In this document: positions 55,018-64,000 of the stretch, piece after piece
Layout of the letters: each line of letters opens with the position of its first letter
Numbering within the stretch: the stretch's first letter is position 1
Origin: Hyposmocoma kahamanoa
Taxonomy: Eukaryota; Arthropoda; Insecta; Lepidoptera; Cosmopterigidae
Direction: 5' to 3'
NCBI RefSeq assembly: GCF_003589595.1
Contig: NW_020655294.1
Location: forward strand, 2,611,815 to 2,675,814
DNA length: 64,000 bases
The notes under the pieces: model-generated
The model's database searches: none
Seen by the model: only the letters and a program-made list of their open reading frames with translations
Told to the model about the DNA's origin: nothing
Position numbers and translations under genes: made by a program

Positions 55018-55305
55018 TTAGTAGAAGTAGAGCTCCCTGTGTGTTCGTCCAGGTAAGCACTGCTACTTTACCTATTTCTGTCGCCAATGTAATCATTACT
55101 GTGTTCCGGTATTGAAGGGTGCTTGTGAAATTACAGGCAAATGGGATCTGTCAACTTATGTCTCAGGATGACGGGGGCAGTGGCAGTGTCCCTCAAATAT
55201 TTGCGATTCAAAGCTCTCAGTGGCACTGCAACTATTATGAACAGGTTTGTCGCGCGTGTCGCTTACCACTAGGTACACGACTTGTTCGTCCCGTTACTTA
55301 GTACT
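55018..55305 (+). repeat. A-repeat copy, near full length
   Basis: GTAGAAGTAGAGCTCCCTGT through TTCCGGTATTGAAGGGTGC to GACTTGTTCGTCCCGTTACT and TAGTACTAAAAG. Confidence 0.88.
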
Positions 55306-55344
55306 AAAAGAAAGACAAACATGAAATTTCGTAGTTTAAGACCA

Positions 55345-56080
55345 GGTAATTTTATTTTATTTTTATTTTATTTTATTTCGGGCATCCAACAGCTTACAAT
55401 ATATTAACAATTTGAAAGATAAACAATCCCAAACAACTACGCCAATTACAGGATACCACAAACATTTTTCAAACTTACAAACTTCCGTTAATAATAAATT
55501 TTGACATGTTCATATGTACTCTAAAACTTGAAAAGTAAATTAATAATTATTAATAAGTAAGTTAACTTAAATTTTAAATATTTCATTATTTAATTTCTTA
55601 AGAATTTTATTTTTAAAAGCTGTTTTTGAGTTCGCAAAAATATCAATGTCACTGTAGGTGACATTGATATTTTTATTATAAAGACTAGTGATGCGCGAAA
55701 TTAGTTCGTTCTGGCCATAATTTGTGCGACTCACAGGAACACAAAAAACCCCTTGAATGGGGAAACGAGGGATTCGTCGGGGTACTTCTAATCCTACTGA
55801 TGATGTTAGGAGGCAACTGTCGAGGCGACTGTTGACCACATCACTAAGGAAAGTCATGTCCAGCAATATTCTACGATCCTCAAGGGCATTCATGCGATGA
55901 TATTTACATGCTTCTGCGTACGATAAAAACTGTTTTTTAGTTCTATAGTTTATATGTCTAATAAATTGGTGTTGTTGTCTTGCATATTCAGAGGAGCTGC
56001 CTCTGATTTGCCAAGAGCTCTGTTGACTCGCTTTTTAAACAACCCCATAGCTTAGCGCTACGGAAATACTTCAAGAGGAT
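55345..56080 (-). mobile_element. LINE 3' fragment
   Basis: The minus strand encodes LEDRRILLDMTFLSDVVNSR, VSRTNYGQNELISRI and SKTAFKNKILKKLN, then a stop. A 3' UTR follows, with AATAAA and an (AAAAT)n tail at 55347-55378. It is a relative of 57067-57872. Confidence 0.82.
55636..55674. repeat. Perfect palindrome, 17 bp arms, inside the LINE fragment
   Basis: Arms 55636-55652 and 55658-55674 are exact reverse complements around a 5-base loop. It falls within the LINE coding end (codons for NINVT and SDIDIF). Confidence 0.9.
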
Positions 56081-56154
56081 CTTACTGGATAGAGGAAGGA
56101 ACGTGATGCCCGCGTGGCGGAACCTCTAATTGCTGCACTCTTGACAAATCTATT

Positions 56155-56330
56155 TCGCCTTCCCCACTCGTCATCATCAGTCTCTTCATATCCATTTAGT
56201 CTTAATACTTCTGACTTGACTGACTTGACCTTTTTAAAAATGTCCCCAATCTGATCGAGGTATGAACCTACTTCGATGTCTTCTTCTCCCTACGTTTCAT
56301 CCACACAAGCACGCCCGCCCAAATTCACCG
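56155..56330 (-). mobile_element. RTE-like LINE fragment, decayed
   Basis: The minus strand has YLDQIGDIFKK and GYEETDDDEWGRRNRFVK, similar in spacing to YLDQIREVFEKGRVKS at 57873-58170. Confidence 0.4.
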
Positions 56331-56334
56331 AGTT

Positions 56335-56744
56335 CATTAACTACGCGCGCTGCTTGGCCTTTAACTTTATTCAATAAAACTTACATCCTAGAACAGGCTC
56401 AACGAGTCTACTTCTTGTTATTATAATTTCAGTTCCGTGGATCTATAGATTACGCAACAATGGCGACTTGTTATAACGATCTATGGTTGCGCAGGAGTGT
56501 CTATGTGATTGTGATTCAGGTTTAGAGATAATAATAATAATAATAAATTTGAGGCATTAAAAGTGATTTTTAATGAGACAAGTGGATCTTGTCATATTGG
56601 TGAATCATGTGAGACCAGTGAGGCTTGTGAAACAAGCCAGCTGTGTGCGTCAAGTGAGTCATGAGATAAGTGGAACATGGAGAATAGTGAGCAGGATTCG
56701 AATTGATCAAGATATTCATTTTATTTGATAGTTATCCGATATCT
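56335..56744. other. Unassigned stretch
   Basis: An (AAT)n run lies at 56527-56545 and a GTGA-rich patch at 56585-56690. Nothing coding is supported. Confidence 0.4.
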
Positions 56745-57066
56745 GATATCTGGGCAGTCTGTTGACAAGAGATGGTAAGTGTGAAAGTGATATTGAACGT
56801 AGAGTGCAAGCCGGAAATCGAGTGAATGGAGTCCTGTAATGGGTAGCCAGAATGTATCAAAACAGGCGCGTTTGGCTGTTCATCGGAGAGTGCTGGTTCC
56901 AACCCTAATATATGGTAGTGAGTGTTGGGTGTGGCAGAAAAAACATGAAAGTAGGGTGAATGTTGTGGAAACGAAAGCTTTACGCAAAATATGCATTATT
57001 AGTCTTTAAAACAGAATACTTGACAGTGTAGTAAGAAAGCGTTGTGGTATGAAAGATGACGAAGTA
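56745..57066 (+). mobile_element. RTE-like LINE, left part of a split copy
   Basis: LGSLLTRDGKCESDIERRVQ, then LAVHRRVLVPTLIYGSECW and RVNVVETKALRKIC, ending RCGMKDDEV. These are standard blocks after the YADD motif in RTE-type proteins. The frame is interrupted at 57066 by an opposite-strand LINE and resumes at 57873. Confidence 0.85.
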
Positions 57067-57872
57067 ATAAATTTTTTTTTTATTCGGTTCACAAAATTGG
57101 ATACAACTCTTAAATCAAATACAACAGATTCGTTAACATTATAAAGCGAGAAGAGTGTGTCCTTCTAGATGTGAACACAGCGTTTCGTATTTAAAACATA
57201 AAGTGCTTAAACAAAATTATAGTAAATTAAGATTTACATATCTACTATTTATGAAATAGGAAACAGACAACTAAAATTCATCGCGTAGTCACTATATAAT
57301 ACATTTTCTTATTGAGTTTCTAGCTGAAACCATAGAACAAGAGAATATGTCAAAATCATATCTGATAGCATTATTATAAGAACACATGCGATACACTGGA
57401 CTGTTTTGACCAAGGTTGGTTCTGCAAGTAGGGAGTGCGAAAGTTTTACGATTGATTAGGCGACTTCCGGGACGAGGTACAGATAGATACAAGCACTCGA
57501 GTACACCATAAATAATCTTGAATAAAAAGATCAGGTCAAGCGATTTTCGGCGTTTTTGCAATGAGGTAATATTAAAATAAGAGAGACGTGACTCATATGA
57601 AAATAACTGTTTACATTTAAAATTATTATACGTTAGATGATAGAGGAAACGTTTTTGTACACGTTCAATCCTATCTGAATGAACCTGGTAACCTGGGTTC
57701 CAGACAGTGGAACAGTATTCTAATATGTGTTGTATATTAAAATAGATATTGCTGGTTCTTTAAAAATTTTCATTTGTCTAGACACAAAACCCGTTAACCT
57801 TGAAGCTTTACCGATAATAGAGTCATAATGATTTCTAAAACTTAGGGTGGCATCTAGGACAACACCCTTTAA
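57067..57872 (-). mobile_element. LINE 3' fragment inserted in the RTE-like LINE
   Basis: The minus strand encodes GVVLDATLSFRNHYDSIIGK, KRRKSLDLIFLFKIIYG and PTCRTNLGQNSPVYRM, then a 3' UTR ending ACCGAATAAAAAA. 5'-truncated, about 0.8 kb. A short AT-rich overlap (TAAT) at both junctions may be the target duplication. Confidence 0.85.
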
Positions 57873-58170
57873 TTAATATAGAGAGGGTGATGCTTTGATA
57901 GTTTGGTTATGTAGAAAGAATGAATGTTGGTAGACTGACGGCACAAATTTATGAAGCGAATGTGGATGGAGGTATGAGGAGAGGTAGACCTCCGCGTACA
58001 TATTTAGATCAGATTAGGGAGGTCTTTGAAAAAGGCCGGGTTAAAAGTACCAAGAATAAATGGGCGAAAAATGTGGGAGAAGGAGGTTTGTCACGAGAGT
58101 AGCAAGTGGAGGTCCATAGTCTCTGCCTGCCCCGGTGGGAGACAGACGTGATGATATGTATGTATGTTAT
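57873..58170 (+). mobile_element. RTE-like LINE, right part of a split copy
   Basis: NVGRLTAQIYEANVDGG, RRGRPPRTYLDQIREVFEKG and a stop, then CTCTGCCTGCCCCGGTGGGA and a GTATGTATGTT tail. It continues the protein broken at 57066. Confidence 0.85.
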
Positions 58171-58359
58171 CCGATATATATACGATAATGCTATGCTAAT
58201 TCGTAATCTTGTCTCCTTAATTTTTGACTAAAAAATTACGTAACTTTGTTGTTTCAATTAATTTTATAAAGATAATGATAATTATAACTCTGCTAGTGAG
58301 TCATGTGAGCATGTGAGAACACAACAATAAATGGCTAAACAGTATATCAGTATTGTTAT

Positions 58360-58470
58360 TGGTGCAAAGATCGAAAGACACTAAAAATTCCTTCGATATG
58401 ACTGGACTCCAACCACCGCTCCGCTCTTAGCGACTGAACTACACACCGAGCCAGCAAATCTTACGGTGAA
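58360..58470 (-). mobile_element. SINE-C copy, diverged
   Basis: GCAAAGATCGAAAGACACTA and AATTCCTTCGATATGACTGG align with 52590-52690. Box B is degraded (GACTCCAACC). Confidence 0.6.
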
Positions 58471-58535
58471 ATAGAATATTATAAGTATTTTCAATATATC
58501 GTCCCGGATACGGATACCTGAATACGCTTACGTAG

Positions 58536-58575
58536 AATCAGTAAAAGGCGCGTAGATACGCGCCTTTTACTGATT
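58536..58575. repeat. Perfect palindrome, 18 bp arms with 4-base loop
   Basis: Arms 58536-58553 and 58558-58575 match exactly around AGAT, with a GCGCGT core next to the loop. A T-run is near but not adjacent, so it is not a bacterial-type terminator. Confidence 0.95.
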
Positions 58576-58579
58576 TACA

Positions 58580-59180
58580 GATGCACTAATGCAAATTTTA
58601 CAGAGGGATTTAACTTTATTATTCTGTTTTTTTTTTATTATTTTATTAACTTTATTACGGATTTAACTTGGCCATTAAATTACCTAAATGGAAACTCATA
58701 ATTCAATGCTAGTTACGCGTAATTGCACTATGTCCGACGATATGTATAAATATTGTAAGTCAGAGTTCTAAAAAAGCAATCCTCCGAATGAATGGGTAAA
58801 AAATAAGACGATAATTTCACACATAAAATACTTACATATAAAATTCATTATTTTAAGTTTGAACAAGTTCGTTACGAAATGGTTTACGCCGCGTCTTCGC
58901 CTCACATCTCATCAAATCGCACCAAAACAGGTATAAGCATTGTATTCAGTAGTAAAAGTAGTTTGTTCTATCAGCTACGACACGACATGTGTAACACCCT
59001 CATTGTATTCAGAACACCGGTTTACAATAGCCACCGATTTAGGTACTGTTGGTAACAAAAGTGTTCGAATGCTATGGTTGGAAAATCCTTCATAAAATAT
59101 TGAAGCTGTCCGAGTTGTTGTCAATTTTAGTTTCGGTATTTGAACCGGTGTGTACCCAGACGATCCATAGTATAATAATT
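58580..59180. other. Unassigned stretch
   Basis: No supported feature. Confidence 0.4.
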
Positions 59181-59186
59181 TTAGTA

Positions 59187-59366
59187 GTAGTAGACCTCAT
59201 TGTGAAAGAGTTCGCCTTGGGAAGTACTGCCACCTTACCTATTTCATGAGCTGGTGAAATCACAGGCACGTGGACGTGGTGTCATCAGTCAGTATCAATA
59301 ACTACTTGACAGCAAAGATGGGTAAAGTGGCAGGACTTCCCTGGATGAACTCTTTCGCAACTCTAC
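59187..59366. repeat. Two A-repeat 5' fragments in inverted orientation
   Basis: The plus-strand piece AGTAGACCTCATTGTGAAAG to CCACCTTACC (59187-59240, continuing to about 59273) faces a minus-strand piece at 59310-59360. They form an imperfect inverted repeat of about 47 bp. Confidence 0.75.
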
Positions 59367-59559
59367 TGGCACTACTAATTAAATTAATTATCGGGTGACG
59401 TCACTTTGTCATGGAGAGTGTGAAATATAGACTGATAAAATATCGAATGTGCTCACCAACTGCCACATTTGACATTTTTGTCGTACTTGATTAAGATATA
59501 CGATCTTATCAGCTTTCAAAAGCGATCATTCTCCATTCATCGTTGTGTCTCTTTTTTCT

Positions 59560-59900
59560 GTACTCAAGTGTAACTCAATGATAGAACGAGTTAGACACAA
59601 GCTAAAGCACACGATGTATTTTTTAAGCGCAGACGTCGCGCGTTTACCGCGCCGTAGACGCTCAAAAAGTAGATTGTCCCGTCGATTCATACAAGGTTAT
59701 ATAAACGTTCGTTCGTACCGCGTTTTATGTGCGATTGAATCGATTCAACAACAACAACATCGCGCCGCTTCACCATCGCGCGCACGTCACTCGCGTATGA
59801 CGAACGCGCGTTTATGGCACCAGTGAACGCGTGCAAAAGGCAAAATCTGGTTTTATTCGAATTTACGAAAGTGCGGCGTAAGCGTAAAATTGAGTATAAT
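59560..59900. promoter_or_regulatory. CpG-rich patch, possible promoter or first-exon region
   Basis: CG dinucleotides are dense here (for example CGTCGCGCG, ATCGCGCGCACG, ACGAACGCGCG) compared with the AT-rich surroundings. A TATATAAA lies at 59699-59706 on the plus strand. Short open frames on both strands come with the composition. There is no splice or homology evidence for a gene; a GC-rich repeat is an alternative. Confidence 0.3.
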
Positions 59901-59904
59901 TGTA

Positions 59905-60740
59905 TTTTATATAAAAAAATATTTGAAAAACATAAATACAAGACAGCAATTCACACACGCAAAATAAGCGCCTTGTCATCGAGTTGCGGATACCAGCCCG
60001 TTGCACCACCCAACAGCAATTCACAATTGTTATTAGTTTATTCTTTTTAAGACTTTCGCATCCGTCTGTACAGCAAGACAAGACAATGTTTCTTGTTGTT
60101 AACATCTGTTGCTGTCTGTACTTAAGGTGTGCACACATTCGCCATCATTGAGATCGAAAGTGGTGTGATCGATGATGTTGAATTTGCGATATCTACAGTT
60201 ATTAAGTGATTGTGGCCTGTTACTGTTAAAAGTATGGGTATGTCGTTAAAACTTAACCAGCATTGAGTTCTATTTAATTATTTGATAATAATTAAAACAA
60301 AAGCTACAGGTGTTTTGCATTTTTTTTAGTTTATTACAATTCTATCTATTAGTTTTTAGAACATTTCGTAAAGACAACAAAAATAAGCTTGTGACTACGA
60401 CATTTCTCACCATACCGTAAGACTACAATAGTGATTAACAAATGCCAGGTCCTGACTAGACCTAGCCATAAGTCAGGCGACCTAGATCAGCCTGACATGT
60501 CAACATTATATCACTCACGGTAATGCACTTTAAATCTTTTTGACTATAATATATACGAGCATTGTTGTGGGCGTAAAATTGTTTAACTCGAAGATAGAAT
60601 GCCTTAGTAGACAGACGGTACAAATTTACCATTTTAATTCTATAACCATACATTTTGAAAATTAACACAGCGAAGGAGTAGCGGAATATCGGTTTGAATT
60701 TCAAGTTAGGTAATTCGTTCATAGTAAAATATACTTCGTC
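59905..60740. other. Unassigned stretch
   Basis: An 86-codon minus-strand frame at 60462-60722 is not recognised. No repeats were identified. Confidence 0.4.
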
Positions 60741-60744
60741 ATCA

Positions 60745-60850
60745 ACCCATTTATACCACTGCTGGTCACGGATCTCCTCTCAGACGGGGAATTTAGGCCA
60801 TATTCCGCTACGCTGGCCGAATGCGGGTTGGGGTCCTCACACGTTTTCCG
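60745..60850 (+). repeat. Interspersed repeat, shared with 24540-24690
   Basis: ACCACTGCTGGTCACGGATC, TTAGGCCATATTCCGCTACG and CTGGCCGAATGCGGGTTGGG. The opposite-strand counterpart is at 24540-24690. LINE 3' UTR-like. Confidence 0.5.
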
Positions 60851-60864
60851 AGGATAAAAAACAA

Positions 60865-60945
60865 TCCGAAAAGCTTAGAGGTGCTAGCCCGGATTCAAAC
60901 CTACGGCCTCGGCTGGAGAGGCGATAGGTCAAACTATTAATAATA
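60865..60945 (-). mobile_element. tRNA-like SINE head (SINE-D related)
   Basis: CCCGGATTCAAACCTACGGC (box B complement, one change) and GAGAGGCGATAGGTCAAACT parallel 36358-36448. Degraded box A. Confidence 0.55.
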
Positions 60946-61047
60946 ATCTGCCAGTTGATCAAACTGGGCATTACCTGTACTATGAGTACCACAGCAACGA
61001 TATTAACAATTGTGAACATCCAAAACAGCACTAATTAAGAAACTTCG

Positions 61048-61130
61048 TCACGAATTTGGTCCTGCCCTGCCGGAAATAGAACCAGGAATCTCCTCACTTG
61101 GCGTCCTTAGTATTGACGTGCCGCAGTGCT
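61048..61130 (-). mobile_element. tRNA-derived SINE fragment (SINE-E)
   Basis: AATAGAACCAGGAATCTCCT parallels CGAACCAGGAACCTCCTC at 47836-47920, with similar spacing to the flanking words. Confidence 0.5.
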
Positions 61131-61134
61131 ACAA

Positions 61135-61875
61135 AAGTGCTTAATTTTAGGTAATAATAATATTTAAGTAAGTTTATATGTTCCTGTTATTAAAGAAATA
61201 ATTGATTGTTGTTTCGATGGTGAAATATATTTAAAAACACATTTTGAACTGAAAATGTGTTATAATAAAGTTACTTAAAAAAACACAAAATTACAATGGC
61301 ACAGAACAAAAATTCACGGGAAAATGTACGGGAAACTTGATTCAGATCTATTCATAGAACATTCATCCAAACCCATCCACTGTACTCGTACAGCTCGTAG
61401 ACCACGAGCGCCCGCGCAGGTTACCGTAAAAAGTATTTAATTAAAGCCATCAATCACTCGTTAGGAACTCGTTTTTAATTATACAATTGTAATGGAAAAG
61501 AACAGCTACTTGAAAAAGTGGCCAAGTTGTTTGAAATAATGCGATGGTCTGGTAGTGTCACCACTCTCATCACCAAGTTTGATATTTTTAAAAACTAACA
61601 CGGCCGAGTTCTCTACAAGATTGTGAACCACAGCAGCATAATAATCAGCTATTGTTAGACATTGTCGCGTGTATCATAATCATTAGACAGTATTTTAATT
61701 CACTACTAGTGCTAGATGGAAACAATGCACGGCTTTCGCTCTCACAGAATCCGTGCTCGGCGGTGTAAGGGATTTATTTGAAAAAATTATTTTTGTTTAA
61801 GAAGGTTTACAAGTCCATAATCTCAACAGCTGGAAAGTGAATGCGTAAAGTAATAGTTTTTTTTTTCTCTTTTTT
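61135..61875. other. Unassigned stretch
   Basis: Nothing supported. A small inverted repeat (AACACATTTT/AAAATGTGTT) lies at 61226-61252. Confidence 0.4.
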
Positions 61876-61879
61876 TACG

Positions 61880-62132
61880 AGAAACAAGTCGTGCGCCTAT
61901 AACAGTTGTAGCGCTACGCAAAGCTTTAAATCGCAAAGATCTGAGGGGCACTGCCACTGCACCCGCCACCCTGAGGCATTAATTGACAAGTCCCATGTGC
62001 CTGTAATTTCGCCAGCACCATTATTCTTCAAAACCAGAACATAGTAATGCTTACATTACTGTTTGACAGCAAAAATAGATAAGGTAGCAGTACTTCCCTG
62101 TATGAACTCTTTCACAAAGAACTCTACTGATA
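61880..62132 (-). repeat. A-repeat copy
   Basis: ACGAGAAACAAGTCGTGCGC through AAAGCTTTAAATCGCAAAGA to TTTCACAAAGAACTCTACTG. A T-rich run precedes it on the plus strand (the A tail on the minus strand). Confidence 0.87.
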
Positions 62133-62134
62133 AT

Positions 62135-62815
62135 GTGTCGTCGAGAAATTTTACTGTCTTTTCGTGGCAACCACTTCGACTCTTCGGTGGGTTGGCGCTG
62201 GTGCGCCCGAAGATCATTAATGTAGAAAACCCTCGCGACAAACCCTCGTGCACATTAAGCGCACGAAATTACAGTTAATGGCAGAGGGTGGACGGGCCTT
62301 TATCTCGTCACGTTTTGTACCGAGTTGCCTCTTTACAAACCTTCTCATATATCGCTTCTGAACATCTTTATACTAGAGGAATTGACCGCCACGTTACCGC
62401 CTACCCTCCTGAAGTTCAGAGTAGAAGATGCGCTTCGCCAGTCTGTTCTCAGCCATATGTGATACTGAACGCACCACCGAAACTGCCGACGCCTTAAATA
62501 AACTTCAATGCCGCAGATAATGGCTCGTCTCAGGATATCAATATTACGCATCTTCAAGAAATAAACAAAACGTCAAACGGTTTCTCCGCTTAGCTAATTC
62601 ATAGAAAGCATTGTAAGTGAACACGCCCTATTCCTGATTCGTGGTATCGATTTGACCGCTGCAACCGGTTGAGCTTGAATCGATCTACTTTCGATCGCAT
62701 TAGCATTAATGTAACGCTCATATATTAAGCCATTTGACTAGTAAGTACACCTGAATCTTTTCTGTGCTCTTAACAGTTTGTACGTATTGTTCGACTGGGT
62801 GTAATCTGGCGTTTT
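62135..62815. other. Unassigned stretch
   Basis: Relatively rich in CG and CA dinucleotides, with short open frames on both strands. No homology recognised. Confidence 0.4.
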
Positions 62816-62817
62816 AT

Positions 62818-63008
62818 GAACTCCTTATGAAGTGGTTCGTCCTGGAAAGTCCTGGAAAGTACTGCCCCACCATGCATATTTCTGCCGATAAGCAGTAATG
62901 TGAATTTCGGTGAAACTACAGGCACGTGCGACTTGTTAACTTGAAGTCTCAGGGTGGCGCAAATGCAGTGCCTCTCAGGTGTTTGCGATGTAAAGCTCCA
63001 AGGCACTT
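62818..63008 (+). repeat. A-repeat copy
   Basis: GAACTCCTTATGAAGTGGTT to TTTCTGCCGATAAGCAGTAA and GTCTCAGGGTGGCGCAAATG. It carries a small local duplication, TCCTGGAAAG twice, at 62839-62858. Confidence 0.83.
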
Positions 63009-63171
63009 AAATTGTTATATTATATTTATATAGATTTAGTTACAACTATTGAACTTGGGTACGTGACGTGTCACAGTGCATTTACTCAAATATTTTGTAC
63101 GCCTGTAAAAATATACATAATTTCAATAAGAAAGAAGATATCCATAATATTAACCTTAGAACCAAGTCCAA

Positions 63172-63570
63172 ACTCATGGTACCACGATTTCGTTTAACTA
63201 AGGTAAACGATTCTTTTATGGAACTGTATACGTTTTTACAATAAGATTACGGAGCATACGTTAAGATTATAATTTCCTAAGTTTAAAACTTATATTAAAA
63301 GTATTTTAATTGAAAAGTCATATTACAAAATTGTAGACTACGTGTTAGATAAAGATGTATGGAAAGACGACATGGCTCCAGAATCCACACAAATTTGATT
63401 CAAAGTGTATTCCATAGCATTTAAGTTTATTTGAAAAGAGCAATCCCTAGAGCTTCTTGTTTGTTCTTCTCGGGGAGGTCAGCGTGGTGAACGAGCAGTA
63501 GCTTAAAAAATGACGTTTTCAAGTGTAAATATTTTACCCATGGAATAAATTATTATTTGACTTGACTTGC
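63172..63570 (+). mobile_element. LINE 3' fragment
   Basis: GGTACCACGATTTCGTTTAA through TGTATGGAAAGACGACATGG to GAACGAGCAGTAGCTTAAAA and an AATAAATTATTATTTGACTT end. The second copy of the sequence at 4143-4505; a 10-base local duplication interrupts the coding remnant. Confidence 0.75.
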
Positions 63571-63574
63571 CTGT

Positions 63575-64000
63575 GACGCCATTGCGAAAAAATTAATAAC
63601 TATATAACCTTAACAAAACACTCTAATATGTTATCATCGTGCATTGGATGTTTTAAGCTTTAAGCTACCAACAAACAAGACAATCTCATTTGTTATTGCA
63701 TAATTACTTAATTATCAATCACGATAAGAGATCCGTAGTAGACATGTAGACATGTCTGTGCGCAGGTGTTATGACAACGATACACGCGTTGCGAGATAAC
63801 ATCGGGTAAGAGAAACAACTGGGCGTGGTCACAGATGTATTTTGGTAGTGGTTTTTGGTATAAACTTTTTATGAGATCGCTTTCTCTGTGGAATGGAATT
63901 TTTTTATTAACCATTAACGACTTCTTTGGCAACCTATAGATCCACAGTGCAGTTCCGGCTGACAATAAGCTACGGAATTATAAATCCAGAAAACGGGAAT
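63575..64000. other. Unassigned window end
   Basis: A minus-strand open frame of 85 codons (63708-63965) is not recognised. No repeat or splice evidence supports it. Confidence 0.4.

Noticed and set aside
58536..58575. Rho-independent terminator
   Set aside because: A GC-rich hairpin is present, but the genome is eukaryotic and no T-run follows directly.

Overview
This is a 64 kb piece of an AT-rich animal genome, most likely a moth or butterfly (Lepidoptera). The basis is a host gene with short introns and intact splice sites, a dense load of 5'-truncated non-LTR retrotransposons (several clades, including RTE-like), tRNA-headed SINEs with (ATT)n tails, a mariner and small palindromic MITEs. 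The order is an inference from this repeat landscape; no species can be named. No bacterial genes, operons or CRISPR arrays are present.

Layout. 1-4.5 kb: LINE and SINE fragments. 4.7-7.7 kb: a nearly intact DNA transposon with inverted repeats and one uninterrupted 674-residue DDE transposase that also carries a SWIM-type zinc finger. 8-10.6 kb: mostly unassigned, with a striking 42-bp-arm palindrome. 10.7-22.6 kb, minus strand: the one recognisable host gene, a calcium-regulated NADPH oxidase of the NOX5 type. I traced 14 exons whose phases all agree and which give a continuous 1046-residue reading frame ending in a proper stop; the first exon or exons are missing and must lie at higher coordinates, perhaps outside the window. 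One intron uses a GC donor. Introns carry LINE and SINE copies, one of them only about 15 bases past a splice donor.

23-45 kb: no host gene recognised; many repeats, including two MITE-like elements sharing ends that start TAAGGC, a Gypsy integrase fragment at 29.4 kb and several LINE 3' ends. 45.0-47.7 kb: a 2.7 kb 5'-truncated LINE with endonuclease and reverse transcriptase remains. 48.0-52.1 kb: a mariner split by a 2.9 kb insertion, which itself contains a hAT-like element with a perfect 8-bp target duplication, which in turn contains a SINE. 52-64 kb: further SINEs, an RTE LINE interrupted by an opposite-strand LINE (56.7-58.2 kb), a CpG-rich patch near 59.6-59.9 kb and more repeats.

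NOX5 would make superoxide on calcium signals: EF-hands sense calcium, the membrane haem domain carries electrons, and the C-terminal FAD/NADPH domain feeds them. The rest of the window is best read as transposon debris around and inside this gene. A 280-bp repeat family ('A-repeat' below, at least 16 copies) and a tRNA-derived SINE ('SINE-B', 10 copies) dominate. Names such as A-repeat and SINE-B are labels used only here.
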